Positions 34,331-45,189 of a stretch of DNA of 64,000 nt are shown here, piece after piece. The notes under the pieces are model-generated. The model was not told the origin of the DNA. It did no database searches and saw only the letters and a list, made by a program, of their open reading frames with translations. Positions within the stretch are counted from its first letter, which is position 1. Every line of letters begins with the position of its first letter. A program made the translations under genes and the position numbers. Where the stretch lies: assembly GCA_036245525.1 (NCBI GenBank), contig BTPG01000005.1, positions 182,080,245 to 182,144,244 of the forward strand, in the 5' to 3' direction. This DNA comes from Semisulcospira habei (Eukaryota > Mollusca > Gastropoda > Semisulcospiridae).

Positions 34331-34738
34331 CTCCTCACAGAAAAGGACGAGCTTTTAAAGCTCGGTTTTTTTTTGTTGTTGTTTTTTTGTGTGAGGTGGT
34401 ACAACAACAGCAACAACAAAAACAACAGCAACAACAAAAACCGCAGATAGCGTTCCTTTGCATATCACGGATGGGATTTCCAACGCAGAGCACCTGAAAA
34501 AGTAGGCCGTGCAGATTTTGTCTCTAGATATGGCTGATGGCAGCTGGAAATTGCGTTAAATAGCAAGTGTGTAACTTCAAATGCAGACCACCAGAAAGAC
34601 GCAGTGTGACGTTTGACTCTGACTCAAACACTTCCATGCACAGCCCCGCTTTCTTCCCCCTGCTGAGAAGAGAGCGAGCACAGAGCGTGCCCCATTTATC
34701 GGAGGGGTGGGGTGGAGGGGGGTGGGGCGGTTCTGTGG

Positions 34739-34951
34739 TTAACCCTTTACATCCTGAGGCTTATTTCTGAAAACTTGCTTATTGTCCTGTGAAGGCTACA
34801 TGCCGGATTAGGCGATAGATCAACCATTTTAGCTCAAGGGTAGTGCCAGAATAGCTTGGCGCCTAAGGCGACAAGCTATTCTGGCACCACCCTTGAACTA
34901 TCGCGGTCAAATTAATTTCAAGCAGGAGTGTCTCAGGATGAAAAGGGTTAC
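34739..34951. repeat. Family B3 palindromic MITE
   Basis: TTAACCCTTTACATCCTGAG to GGATGAAAAGGGTTAC. The subfamily marker GCTTATTGTCCTGTGAAGGC is present; the core is GAATAGCTTGGCGCC / GGCGACAAGCTATTC. Confidence 0.85.
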
Positions 34952-35203
34952 ATAGGTGAACAAGGCAAGTGGAAGTCACTATTATCAACTTCACCGGCTG
35001 ACCGCACCGTCACCTGTTACCCCCTTCCTCGACCTCCTCCTCCCTGCTCACTCTTCCCGACCTGCCCCACCCCAACCCACCCTGTCTACCCCTGCCACCC
35101 CCAGGTGTCATCTCCCCCCATTTGCTTTAGCACACTGAACCCTGAGGTCAGAATTCCTACACTGGGGAGTTGGGAGTGGTATTCTGGAAGTCTACATTTC
35201 AAT

Positions 35204-35415
35204 GCAGGAGACAGACCGACCATGATAGTTCAAGGGTAGTGCCATAGAACGCTGTTGAATCTGTTGGCAATGACAGTTTAAAGGTAACGCCAGAATATCT
35301 AAACAGTTTAATTTGTTCGTGATAGTTCAAGGGTTGTGCCAGAATAGCTTGGCGCCTTTGGCGCCAAGCTATTCAGGCACCACCCTTGGACTGTAATTGT
35401 CGGTGCCTATCCTGT
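35204..35415. repeat. Family B element with three left arms
   Basis: CCATGATAGTTCAAGGGTAG, CAATGACAGTTTAAAGGTAA and CGTGATAGTTCAAGGGTTGT stand in series before one right arm (GCCAAGCTATTCAGGCACCA). Confidence 0.7.
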
Positions 35416-35757
35416 GCTGTGTAATGAAGAATGAAAATGAAATTTAGATGGTGATAAACTGTGTTTACTTATCCTTTCTAAGCGTGTTTCTTGTTTCATT
35501 TTTGTTCATATTTCAAAAACAGACACAGAGACAGAAATGAACTTCATGTACTTGGCGTTTTTTTCAGCGAGGCAAGGTGATCTGAACTCATTTCAGGGTT
35601 GACTAAACACAACCTTTTCACTCCATTTCCGGAGCGTCTTTCTTTCTTTGTCGGCCATGTGCTCACTTTTTACACGCATGACAATTAACCGTTTATAAGT
35701 CGTGCCTGCCGTTCTCTGCCCTGTGTAGTCATGTGCTCGCAATTCAAAGTGGTCTGA

Positions 35758-36195
35758 TTAACCCTTTCAGCAGCGGTACGCTGCCGCTGCCTGCACCGCC
35801 AAACTGCAAGAGGCGTGGATCCTCGTCAGGGCCGGATCAATCAGTTTTTAAGGGGGGGGGGGTAGGGGAAGGGGGGGGGGGATTGAACGACAATATAAAA
35901 ACGGTATACTGTTCAGGAGCGAAAGGCGCGTGCTTCCAGGGCCCCCAAAAATCAAACAGCGGAGAGGGAATGGGGGGGGGGGGGGGAGGTGCTGCAATAT
36001 CATTAAACCACCCCCCCTCTTTCTCGGACCATGCTGTGGACCTAGTAGTAAATGACTTTTTTGGGGGGATTTTTTGTTTTTTTAGGCCGAAGGGGGGGGG
36101 TGCTTTAGTACAAAAGCACCGCCCCTAGATCCGGCCCTGCTCGTGAGCCCCAGCAATTGCTTGGGCTTATGAGGATCTATGCCTCTTGCTGAAAA
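35758..36195. repeat. Family A element split by a DNA transposon
   Basis: TTAACCCTTTCAGCAGCGG leads to the left arm GCAAGAGGCGTGGATCCTCGT (ending 35826). The right arm and centre resume at 36140 with CTCGTGAGCCCCAGCAATTG and end ATGAGGATCTATGCCTCTTG. The two halves fit once the inserted block and one CTCGT are removed. Confidence 0.9.
35827..36139. mobile_element. 313-bp non-autonomous hAT-like element
   Basis: Terminal inverted repeats CAGGGCCGGATC (35827-35838) and GATCCGGCCCTG (36128-36139) are flanked by the 5-bp direct repeat CTCGT (35822-35826 and 36140-36144). CAGGG-type ends are usual in hAT elements; most hATs duplicate 8 bp, though 5- and 6-bp groups are described. The interior holds several G-runs and no coding. 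The empty site is given by other family A copies. Confidence 0.85.
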
Positions 36196-36309
36196 TCTTG
36201 CTGCATCCACGTTCCGGCCTTTGACGGCTAGTGATCGTTCACACACTTTTACAGCGACCCCCCCCCCTCCCCCCGCGCCCTTTCATGTGGCGACAATTTA
36301 TAGTGTCGC

Positions 36310-37588
36310 TTAACCCTTTGGCTGTGGATAGCAGTTTTTGTCGTGATGATTCCTGCAGGAATAACAACACCCAGACATCGTGCAGGAATAACAACACCCA
36401 GACATCCTGCAGGAATAACAACACCCAGACATCCTGCAGGAATAACAACACCCAGACATCCTGCAGGAATAACAACACCCAGACATCCTGCAGGAATAAC
36501 AACACCCAGACATCCTGCAGGAATAACAACACCCTGACATCCTGCAGGAATAACAACACCCAGACATCCTGCAGGAATAACAACACCCAGACATCCTGCA
36601 GGAATAACAACACCCTGACATCCTGCAGGAATAACAACACCCTGACATCCTGCAGGAATAACAACACCCTGACATCCTGCAGGAATAACAACACCCTGAC
36701 ATCCTGCAGGAATAACAACACCCTGACATCCTGCAGGAATAACAACACCCTGACATCCTGCAGGAATAACAACACCCTGACATCCTGCAGGAATAACAAC
36801 ACCCAGACATCCAGCAGGAATAACAACACCCTGACATCCTGCAGGAATAACAACACCCTGACATCCAGCAGGAATAACAACACCCTGACATCCTGCAGGA
36901 ATAACAACACCCTGACATCCTGCAGGAATAACAACACCCTGACATCCTGCAGGAATAACAACACCCTTACATCCTGCAGGAATAACAACACCCTGACATC
37001 CTGCAGGAATAACAACACCCTGACATCCTGCAGGAATAACAACACCCTGACATCCAGCAGGAATAACAACACCCTGACATCCTGCAGGAATAACAACACC
37101 CTGACATCCTGCAGGAATAACAACACCCTGACATCCTGCAGGAATAACAACACCCTGACATCCTGCAGGAATAACAACACCCTGACATCCTGCAGGAATA
37201 ACAACACCCTGACATCCTGCAGGAATAACAACACCCTGACATCCTGCAGGAACAACAACACCCTGACATCCTGCAGGAATAACAACACCCTGACATCCAG
37301 CAGGAATAACATCACCCTGACATCCTGCAGGAATAACAACACCCTGACATCCAGCAGGAATAACAACACCCTGACATCCAGCAGGAATAACAACACCCTG
37401 ACATCCAGCAGGAATAACAAGACCCTGACATCCTGCAGGAATAACAACACTCTGACATCCTGCAGGAATAACAACACCCTGACATACTGCAGGAATAACA
37501 ACACCCTGACATCCTGCAGGAATAACAACACCCTGACATCCTGCAGGAATCATCGAGACAAAAACCGCTGCCCACAGCCAAATGGTTA
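36310..37588. repeat. Family D palindrome with 44 x 27-bp minisatellite at its centre
   Basis: The left arm TTAACCCTTTGGCTGTGG to CGTGATGATTCCTGCAGG (36310-36359) and the right arm CCTGCAGGAATCATCGAGAC to CCACAGCCAAATGG enclose exactly 44 units of 27 bp (36360-37547), each AATAACAACACCCTGACATC plus CTGCAGG. The first six units, and a few later ones, have CCCAGACATC instead of CCCTGACATC. Since 27 is a multiple of three and units lack stops in several frames, long repetitive reading frames on both strands appear; they are unlikely to be genes. Confidence 0.95.
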
Positions 37589-37615
37589 CAAGTAGTGCAG
37601 GATTTCTTGATGACG

Positions 37616-37828
37616 TTAATCCTTTTAGCCCCAAGGTCCCATTTCTCAAATTGTGGAGGTGTTGCCTAACGGACTAAGTACCAATTGCAGGAGATGGATT
37701 GGCCATCGTAATTCAAGGGTGGTGCAAGATCAGCTTGACGCCTTCAAGCCAAGCTGATCTGGCACTACCCTTGAATGATCATGGTCAAGCCATCTCCTGC
37801 TGTAGGGATCCAGGGCTATAACGGTTAA
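37616..37828. repeat. Family B palindromic MITE
   Basis: TTAATCCTTTTAGCCCC to GGCTATAACGGTTAA; core AAGATCAGCTTGACGCC / AAGCCAAGCTGATCT, with the GATCAGC / GCTGATC variant mirrored. The right TTAA is shared with the next element. Confidence 0.85.
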
Positions 37829-38010
37829 CCCTTTCACTGCCAGCACTTGGGCGCCAGATTGTCTGTTTTGAAATCTTCGCAAATTCCAACGCCAAAGATC
37901 CCAAGCCGTCAAAGGAACATAGATACAAATTGGCTTCCGCAGGAGACATAGATCGTGAGGATTTGTACAGCTTGCCAATGGGTAATGTTCAGTTTTTATC
38001 GGCAGCAAAC
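37825..38010. repeat. Family A element, hairpin mostly deleted
   Basis: TTAACCCTTTCACTGCCAGC starts it; GCAGGAGACATAGATCGTGA then GGATTTGTACAGCTTGCC shows both outer arm ends with the GC-rich centre lost. Confidence 0.65.
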
Positions 38011-38179
38011 GGAGCTCAAGGCTTCAAAAGGTTATGTAGCACTACCCGGCTTTGAACTATCCTGGACAAGAAGCGTCAAAGGTAATCAGACGCGGTTCTT
38101 CAACTATCACGGTCGAGGTGCTGTTTTGGTTTTGGTCGATCCGTACCCATCCATCAACCTTCTCCCCGTATCTCCCCAA

Positions 38180-38220
38180 CACACGCACGCACGCATGCAC
38201 GCACACGCACACACGCACGC

Positions 38221-38262
<42 letters not shown>
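38180..38262. repeat. (CA)n / (ACGC)n microsatellite
   Basis: About 80 bp of mixed ACGC and CA repeat. Confidence 0.95.
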
Positions 38263-38266
<4 letters not shown>

Positions 38267-38454
38267 GGGAGTTTACAAAGGACTACTCCTCAGCAATAAA
38301 CACCAGTTGGCCGTGGCAGGGTAAAAGCAATAAAATCGTATATTTCATCTCAAATTGCGCCTTCTCGTTTTCAATTTCATTTTCTGCACGCACAAGAAAA
38401 ACCCGCTCGTATCCATCTTTTGTTATGCATAATCACTTCTGCGCCGATTACCTA

Positions 38455-38513
38455 TTACGCAAAAGGCCCTCGGGCCGACGTTAGCCGCAGTTGCCCGCGC
38501 ACGGTGCGCATTA
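38455..38513. repeat. Family F fragment
   Basis: ACGCAAAAGGCCCTCGGGCC followed by GACGTTAGCCGCAG matches one arm of 4282-4360. Confidence 0.55.
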
Positions 38514-39109
38514 ATTTCAGTATAAGAACGCTCACGTTCTGACCTTAGTCTGCATTGAAGACGGACGGTAGGCATCAAACGCGGGCAGGCACCGCAGGGC
38601 GTATGGAATGTTTTGGGCTCATTGCGTTGGCATTTTAGCTTTAGATAAGAAATATGAACAACAAGGATGAGGCAGGGAAAGACTTTTTCACGACGTGCGT
38701 ACTGTGGAACATAACAGGCTGATAGTGTAAGTCGATGAGCATCGTGAAGATAGCGTTACTCAACCGCTGCCTGTGGTAGTACAATGACCAGCAAAAGAAA
38801 TGAGACTTTTTGGGAATCATCGGAAACACTAAAAGGGTATTCAATGATTCCAAAAATGTCGCGTTTCTGTTGCTAGTCAGAAAGCTAAAAAATAACAAAA
38901 AAAATTCTCGTTCATAACATGATTGTGTCAATATGTAGTAGAAAAGAAGAGAATGATACTTTAAATTGAGGCACTGTGAAAAATATGTTCTTTGGTCACA
39001 GCCTGCAATACTATATAGCGGAGGAAAAGAGGATGACACTGAAAACAGATAAATATTTTGAAAGGTTTCTCCCAGTGTGTGTAGGGCACAGTTTATATGT
39101 GATAAAGTA
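38514..39109. other. No gene recognised
   Basis: A 132-codon minus-strand frame at 38641-39039 has no recognisable domain and AT-rich composition; treated as chance. Confidence 0.4.
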
Positions 39110-39331
39110 TTAACTCATTCAGCCCGACGGCCGTATTTCCCAAATTTTGGAGGCATCATCTAATGACTATGCAGGAGTTGCAGAAAATGGATTGACCATA
39201 ATAATTCAAGGGCAGTGCCAGATTAGCTTGACGCCGACAGGCGCCAAGCAAATCTGGCACTACCCTTGAATTTTCATGGTCGTTCAGTCCCGCCATCTCC
39301 TGCTGTAGTGCATCAGGGCTGAATGGGTTAA
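39110..39331. repeat. Family B palindromic MITE
   Basis: TTAACTCATTCAGCCCGACG to GGCTGAATGGGTTAA; core GATTAGCTTGACGCC / GGCGCCAAGCAAATC. A small CGTTCAGTCCCG insertion lies in the right arm. Confidence 0.88.
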
Positions 39332-39339
39332 TTGTTTCT

Positions 39340-39425
39340 TATTGTTGACTGTGATGTTTGTATACTTTGTGAGAATGTGATTGTTTTAAGGTAAAGGGCA
39401 ATAAACAATATCTTATCTTATCTTG
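39340..39425 (+). repeat. LINE 3' end with (TTATC)n tail
   Basis: AAGGGCAATAAACAATATCT then TATCTTATCTTG resembles the 3' end at 45880-45917 (CAATAAACTAAACTATCTTA). Confidence 0.6.
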
Positions 39426-39547
39426 TGAAAAAGTGTCTCACCACCATTACCTATAATTGTCCATACCAGCTTAATTTGAGCATGTTTCTTTCTTTGTTGG
39501 CATTATCTTTACATTCTACGCGCTTGGCAGTCATCGTTTTGGTGCTG

Positions 39548-39680
39548 TTAGTTAGTTATTTGGGTTTAACGCCGAGCAGGCGACTAAGGCCATCTCACGG
39601 AGGTTTCGGTGCGGATGTTATAGGAAGCACATAGTACGTCCTGCATTCTGCGTGTACTCCGTATCGCCTCCAGTTATCCA
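39548..39680 (-). repeat. SINE/LINE 3'-end fragment
   Basis: GTTAGTTAGTTATTTGGGTT then TAACGCCGAGCAGGCGACTA is an inverted retroelement tail (GTTAAAC...AACTAACTAAC on the minus strand), the same family as 34275-34330. Confidence 0.6.
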
Positions 39681-39982
39681 CGGAGGTGAATTCGAAACGG
39701 CCTGCAAAATGATACAAAACGACCATAATTTTTCTCCTGTCTGCGTATATTCCAGGTAATATACCTCAAAGCCTCAATAACTTCCTGAAGTTTGAGATGC
39801 TCATGGGGCTCGGATTCCCACTGCTGCATGGGCGCTTGAGACTCTGTGTCTCCGGCAATGGCTGAGGAACCGTTCAGAGATTCAGCGCTTAATTAATTGC
39901 GATCGGCGATGGTTCGACTGACTTTCATCATACGCCCAGAAGCCGACTCTGATTGCAGAGCACAGATGTGAATTGGGGTCCA

Positions 39983-40050
39983 ACAAGAGGCATAGATCCT
40001 CACGAGCCCCCGCAATTGCGGGAGCTCATGAGGATCTATGTCTCTTGCTG
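39983..40050. repeat. Family A hairpin
   Basis: CAAGAGGCATAGATCCTCAC / CTCATGAGGATCTATGTCTC around CCCCCGCAATTGCGGGAG. Confidence 0.88.
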
Positions 40051-40494
40051 CTGAGATGATAGGATGGCTAAACGCTGAAGGTATTGATCGCTTTCTCTCG
40101 TACAATGCGTTCATATCCGTCCTCTGCTCAGCGCGTAGTTTGTGAACGCTAATAAAGTCACGGTGAGCAGGGCAGCGAACTATCCAGTTTCTTACGTCGA
40201 ATCCGATAACAGATTACAGCTAAACGCTGTCACGTTGCGTACGTACTACGTCACCACTCGTTGCTCAGAAGTCATCGCATGTCGTGCGTTACGTAACAAC
40301 ATTTTGCGTATTACATCACCACATGTGTATTACATGAGTAAATGGTGTTTACCACGTCACCATTTTCACACTGCGGTGCCATTCAATGAAAAATTAATTA
40401 GTTCGGGGCTTGACATACACGGCATCGGACTGCTAATGGTCGGTTCTATTATGGGGGTGGGATGGCCTTTGCCTATGCAGTACAGCCTTACAGC

Positions 40495-40575
40495 TGATCA
40501 GTTCAGATGCACTGCATCTGTGCCAGCGATATATCAGAACCTTTCAACGGACATGCTTTGCTGTGAAAAACCTTT
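40495..40575 (-). repeat. Fragment of the tRNA-SINE body
   Basis: CTGATCAGTTCAGATGCACT, TGTGCCAGCGAT and CCTTTCAACGGACATGCTTT match the body of the minus-strand SINE at 26575-26645. Confidence 0.65.
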
Positions 40576-40579
40576 CCCT

Positions 40580-40960
40580 CCAAATTTTATTGAAATGTGC
40601 AATGTATTTGCTAAATAAAACATGAATTGGCAATCAGTGGTAAACTATATATACAAAAGAAAAAAAACAGGAAAAATGTTGATCTTTTCTGTAGTCTTGT
40701 GAACATTTGTGTCTTTAGTCTTGTGTGAAGCCATGCAATATGATGTCCATTCCTCATCCGCGTCCCTGCCAATGTTATGGAAATGTGCAATGTATTTGTT
40801 AAATAAAACAAGAGATTTTAATCAGTGTTACATCATATATATAAATGAGGGACCGAAAAAAGGTTTTTTTCCCCCCGTAGTCTTGTAAACATTTGTTTCT
40901 CTGGTCTTGTGTGAAGCTATCCAATAAGATGGCCATTGCTCATCCCCCTTGCCAATTCTC
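40580..40960. repeat. About 188-bp tandem duplication
   Basis: AAATGTGCAATGTATTTG recurs at 40593 and 40781, followed in both by TAAATAAAAC, TAGTCTTGTGAACATTTGT-like and GTCTTGTGTGAAGC words. The copies are diverged. Confidence 0.8.
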
Positions 40961-41339
40961 TCAGCGAGCTTAAGGTATTCGGGCCGACGTCGGCCCGAGG
41001 ATCTTTTGGTCACTGAGGTAAAACACTGGTAACCGTTACAGAATCTTGCGGGTAACGCCAAAGACTTAAATAAATTAAATAAAACTATAAATCAGCGCAT
41101 TAAATAGGCGCTTTATCCCAATTGAAAATCGGCTCAAAGCGCCGCCGCGAACTGAACCCAACATGCACGCTCACGTGAATCACGCGCATTCACTCACACA
41201 CTGTACACAAGCACAGAACATTCACGTGGTGCCAAGGGCAAGCTCAAGCGAGCCACTGACGTTTTTTTTTTTTTTTTTGTTGAAATTCAGATCGTTTTAT
41301 ATTTGAAATTTGATTAAGTGGGCTGAAATTGATACCAAA

Positions 41340-41513
41340 ATCGTCGGGGAGGAAAGAGCCGGAGTACCCGGAGAAAGAACCCCCGACGGTCCGCGCGAAT
41401 TAACGGTGACACTTACTAGAGGAGAACGGTCCGACGCCGGAACCGGGTGTCAAACCTCGCACCTCTAGCATTGGTGGCAGGCGCTTTTACCGCTGCGCCA
41501 CGCCGGACCGCCC
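41340..41513 (-). mobile_element. tRNA-derived SINE, second family
   Basis: The minus strand begins GGTCCGGCGTGGCGCAGCGG with TAAAAGCGCCTGCC (A-box region) and GAGGTTTGACACC (B-box region), then a body containing CCGGGTACTCCGGCTC. The same head on the plus strand is at 42123-42192. Confidence 0.65.
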
Positions 41514-41609
41514 CATGCGCCACGGACCGCCCCTTGTTACGTATGGTGTTAAGTAACGCAGGTCTTGGCGGAATGAGGAGGTTGTGACTTGGTTATTGCC
41601 AGGCTCGTT

Positions 41610-41893
41610 GTCAGCTGGGTCGTGGGTTCGAATCCCGTCCCGGCCCCGGTAGCTGGACTCACAATCCAGGGGGAAAAAACGGATTTGTTCAATAGCATGT
41701 CCGTTGAAAGGTCCTGGTAAATCAAAGTGGCACAATTGGAGTGCGCCTGAGTTGATCAATGTTCAGGTCGTACTCCATAGGCAATAGATTTACCTGTCCA
41801 CCCCACCCCCCCCCCCCCATAACCCACCCGTCAGGGCCGTCCATTATCACTCCGGTGCCGTGGACGTTAAACACGAAACAAATCAAATCAATC
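41610..41893 (+). mobile_element. tRNA-derived SINE (same family as 26112-26781)
   Basis: GTCGTGGGTTCGAATCCCGT (B box), CCGGTAGCTGGACTCACAAT and CCGTTGAAAGGTCCTGG lead to the 3' end GTGGACGTTAAACACG with tail AAACAAATCAAATCAATC. A C-run (about 41805-41817) lies inside. The 5' A-box half is diverged or replaced. Confidence 0.8.
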
Positions 41894-42122
41894 AGCTGGG
41901 CTCAGAAGGGACTCCATTCGTTGTTTACGCCGGTCACGCATTAAACATGAGCGCAGTCAGGTCTGACATCGGTACATGCGTGTCAAAACCGCTGACCCCT
42001 TCCCACAGGGGCCTGACGATGGTGACTAAATGCAAATCCGCTGCGCCACCGCGTGCGCGACACCCCGTTACAGGCTCAATTCAGAGTATTCTGAATTGAG
42101 TTACCTAACACCATACTTAACA

Positions 42123-42192
42123 CAAGTGGCGGTCCGTGGCGCAGCGGTAAAAGCGCCTGCCACCAGTGCTAGAGGTGCGAGGTTCGACCTTT
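42123..42192 (+). repeat. tRNA-like SINE head, truncated
   Basis: GGTCCGTGGCGCAGCGGTAA, then AGGTGCGAGGTTCGACC and an abrupt change of sequence. No closing acceptor arm is visible, so it is not a tRNA gene. Confidence 0.65.
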
Positions 42193-42194
42193 TA

Positions 42195-42325
42195 TGACAA
42201 GCCATGTGAGAAGGCACACCAGAGGTTCTCCACTGCCTTGTGTGCGTAAGGAACGAAACTCTTCTATGTAAAATGGAGAAGAAGAGCAGAAAAGTCTTTT
42301 ATTTAACGACATTCAGACTTGATAA
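42195..42325 (+). repeat. Dispersed repeat H
   Basis: Ends in GAAGAAGAGCAGAAAAGTCT then TTTATTTAACGACATTCAGA. Other copies are at 44930-45110, 60870-61050 and 63630-63812, giving a family of up to about 180 bp, all in the plus orientation here. Confidence 0.65.
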
Positions 42326-42769
42326 TAATCACACTAGCCATTTTGTCCCGCATTCAACTGTAAGACGTGTTAAAAACGTTTATAGAGGAGATATTGCGAA
42401 CGGTTATGCATAAATCTGAAGGCACATTTCCGTCAGCACCATTTGTGTTTGTTATGCCTCGTCGACACAATTAACGAACTTTAGCAGTTGTTTGGACCCA
42501 TAGCAAAAGCACACGCGTAATCGCACGTATTTATTCTGCGCTGACCGTTAGCGTGCCAATCTTTTTTTTTTTTTAGCTGTTTCTCGCACTGATGGCGTTG
42601 TATTTCTAGAACGGAGTGGAGTCATTGTCAGGTTACTTGATATAAAGACGACGTGTGCTGAACTGGATTGTCCTGTGTCCAAATGAACCATAGCTAGACC
42701 TGTGTGTAGCGTTTCGTAACCACCTGTTACAGAAGTGTATCTTTGAACAGTTACGGCGGTAGTGGGCCT

Positions 42770-42940
42770 TTAACCCTTTACTGGCTGGTGTAGGTCGCTT
42801 TCAATTCTATATCCGTTTGTTTCATTTTTTTTTTTACATCCACATTTTGCACACGCCCTGTTGTTGCAAACTTCAACGTAAAAAAACAAACACCAATGAC
42901 TAGCGTTAAAGCGACCTGCTACAGGCAAAAAAATGGTTAA
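42770..42940. repeat. Family I palindromic element
   Basis: TTAACCCTTTACTGGCTGG to CAAAAAAATGGTTAA; inner GTAGGTCGCTTT pairs with AAAGCGACCTGC. Words from this family (GCAGGTCGCTTTAA, GAGATATTGCGAAC) also occur near 30880, 45930 and 61300. Confidence 0.65.
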
Positions 42941-43187
42941 TAGTTTGCAATATCTCTAAACCAAGTCCACTTGTAAAGCGCAGCAACTTCCATTATACAA
43001 TGCTCATGGCGCTGGATTGCAGGGAGAGGGAAGAAGAAAGAGGGAGAAAGGCCTGGCGAGATCCGGCACATAAAGCAGTCGGTGAAGAGAGATGACTCTC
43101 AGTCTCTGTATCAATGTGTTTATCTCTTCTATATTCAGTTAACGTGTCTAGTATGTCTTGCAATAAAGCTACTCAAAAAGGGCTAGC

Positions 43188-43269
43188 TTAACCCGGCCAT
43201 TGCGTGTCGGTAGCGGTTTTTGTCGCGATGAATCGTGACAAAAACCGCTACCGACACGCAAAGGGTGAA
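43188..43269. repeat. Family D palindrome, simple copy
   Basis: TTAACCCGGCCATTGCGTGT to ACACGCAAAGGGTGAA with a near-perfect inner stem GGTAGCGGTTTTTGTCGCGA / CGTGACAAAAACCGCTACC. It shows the family D element without the central minisatellite of 36310-37588. Confidence 0.88.
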
Positions 43270-43615
43270 ACTTATGCGTCGTAAAATAAAAGATTTTTTT
43301 TTTCTGCTCTTTTTCTCCTTTGTACGCAGGCGATCTCTCCAACACGTAGCAGTGGCAGTAGACAATCTCTGTTACTCCTACCTACTCACATGACCTGTGA
43401 AACTGAAAAAAAGGGTAGAAAAGTCTGTTGGAAGATTTTTAGCACTAAAAGCCCGTCCTGTAGCAAGCAGACCGCTGTAACAACTTTTGTATGTAGTGAA
43501 ACGGGTGTGAAACCAGCGACGTATTAAAACCGTGGGCGTACAACTGAGCCGTGGGAGTGAATGTAAAACACACCACCCAGATGCAAAAACTGCGGACACT
43601 GACGCAGTCAATGCT

Positions 43616-43830
43616 TTAACCCCTCCACTCACACTGCCGGGACGCAGCGAGCAGAACTGACCCACATGCAAGAGGCGCAGATCCTCATGAGCCCCCGCAG
43701 TTGCGGGGGCTCATGAGGATCTGTGCCTCTTGCCGAAGCTACTTCATACCCAAGTTCCTTTGACGGCAGGGGATCTCTGACTTTGAGTTTACGATGATTT
43801 TCCAAACACAATAAGCGTCGACTGGCTGTT
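43616..43830. repeat. Family A element
   Basis: TTAACCCCTCCACTCAC starts the unit; the hairpin at 43667-43736 pairs GCAAGAGGCGCAGATCCTCA with TGAGGATCTGTGCCTCTTGC. CAGATC / GATCTG is mirrored relative to the usual TAGATC / GATCTA. Confidence 0.88.
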
Positions 43831-44105
43831 GACCATGTTCACCTCTCCCCCATTTCCCCCCCCCCCCCCCCGGGGCCCCTTGCTGAGACGGGGCAGGGTT
43901 GCGTACATTTACCTGCGTACGCTCCCCGTCTCAGCAGGGGGGTGGGGGGTGGGGGGGGATGGGGGCGGTATGCGGAGTTGTGCTCAGTTTAGTGACCCGC
44001 ACGAACACTCGCCACATGATATGGCATAATGTGTACTCACAGAGATCGCAAAAACCGATCAGACCATTTTGTGAGCCACTGCCGGCCGGAAGCACGCAAA
44101 GCAAA

Positions 44106-44175
44106 CGGTTCTGCCAAGAGGCATGTATCTTCATGAGCCCCCACATGAGTATACATGCCTCTTGGAAGAACCGTT
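44106..44175. repeat. Family A-like hairpin with altered arms
   Basis: CGGTTCTGCCAAGAGGCATG / CATGCCTCTTGGAAGAACCG pairs over about 20 bp, but the CCCCCGC centre is replaced by a short TATCTTCATGAGCC loop region. Confidence 0.75.
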
Positions 44176-44648
44176 GTTTGAGCCCCAGCCCTGAAAGGTT
44201 TAAAGTTAACCACTCCTTGAACCAATTTCGCGTTTGACATCGGGACTGTCAGCCGAGGAGTGCATGTTCAACGAACCGTTAGAGCGTGTTGTGTATTTGT
44301 GCCGTAAGAATAAAGCCAAAGAAAACAGGGATCATTTTCTCAGCTATGACCTGCTGGCGAGGCATATGGGCACCGCGCACACTGACGCAGTCGACATCGG
44401 CACAGGCGGCGTGGGCTGACAAACATGCTTTTACTACGTGTATTAGAATGCAGCATTTGTCTCTTCTGTTCCCTGTCGTGTTTTGATGATCCGTAGTTCG
44501 ATCAACTAAAGCACGAGGGTGCAGCTTCTCTAGCAGTTTGCTTCTTACGCCGGCGGGAGACATACGTCCAGTGTTCTCTTCTGTTTGAGGGGGGTGGGCG
44601 GGAGGGGGGGGGGGGGGGGCCGGGGGGACACATGCAACGCGTGCAGGT

Positions 44649-44905
44649 TTAACTCATTGCTGCTGTCGGCACAATAACTAGTTGACTCAGACTGTGTTCA
44701 TGCCGCAGTCTTTGCTGATTCAACACGAAAAAAAAAAAAAACTAAACTAAAAAAACAAACCTAGATGTCCGAGGAAAATAGATTCAAAGTGGTTTCAGCA
44801 AGAGGCATAGATCCTCATGAGCCCCCGCAACTGCGGGGGTTCATGAGGATCTATACCTCTTGCAGTTGGGTCGTGTTCAACCTGTCTTGGCACTGAACGG
44901 GTTAA
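44649..44905. repeat. Family A element, complete with TTAA ends
   Basis: TTAACTCATTGCTGC to CTGAACGGGTTAA. The hairpin at 44799-44868 is GCAAGAGGCATAGATCCTCA / TGAGGATCTATACCTCTTGC; here GCATA / TATAC is not matched, a single-arm change. Confidence 0.9.
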
Positions 44906-44929
44906 AGCGATCTGCTGGCTTTGATTGCT

Positions 44930-45110
44930 GGAGTTTGCTGATACAACGGGTGCTCAGTGTTGTCTTGCCGCAGCTAAGACTTCTCTGCCCTTCTTCTCAC
45001 GCTGCATGAGAACAGGCGCACGAAATTGGTGTTGGCTACTGCCCCTGGAAATTTGCTACGCACAAGGAGGAAGAAGGGCAGTTACGTCGTTCAACTGACG
45101 ACATTCAGAC
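44930..45110 (+). repeat. Dispersed repeat H
   Basis: ACGGGTGCTCAGTGTTGTCT and a later GGAAGAAGGGCAG with ACGACATTCAGACTTCATGA align with the H copies at 60870-61050 and 63630-63812. Confidence 0.55.
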
Positions 45111-45189
45111 TTCATGAAGTGTTCCAGCCCGCTTGGCCAACATGATGATTGTAAGACGGCCGCAGTGGGAGGAAAACACTCGCCTCGTC

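Noticed and set aside
36231..37649. Reading frames of 430 to 466 codons on both strands
   Set aside because: They follow from a stop-free 27-bp tandem repeat whose length is a multiple of three; simultaneous opening on both strands and no non-repeat domain argue against a gene.
40142..40618. 158-codon plus-strand frame
   Set aside because: Its C-terminal third lies in a SINE body fragment (40495-40575) and the rest shows no conserved motif.
41610..41680. tRNA gene suggested by GGTTCGAATCC
   Set aside because: No complete cloverleaf is present; the sequence continues into a SINE body shared with 26112-26781 and ends in a SINE tail.
42123..42192. tRNA gene suggested by GTGGCGCAGCGGTAA and GAGGTTCGACC
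   Set aside because: The acceptor arm is not closed and the head is shared with the SINE at 41340-41513.
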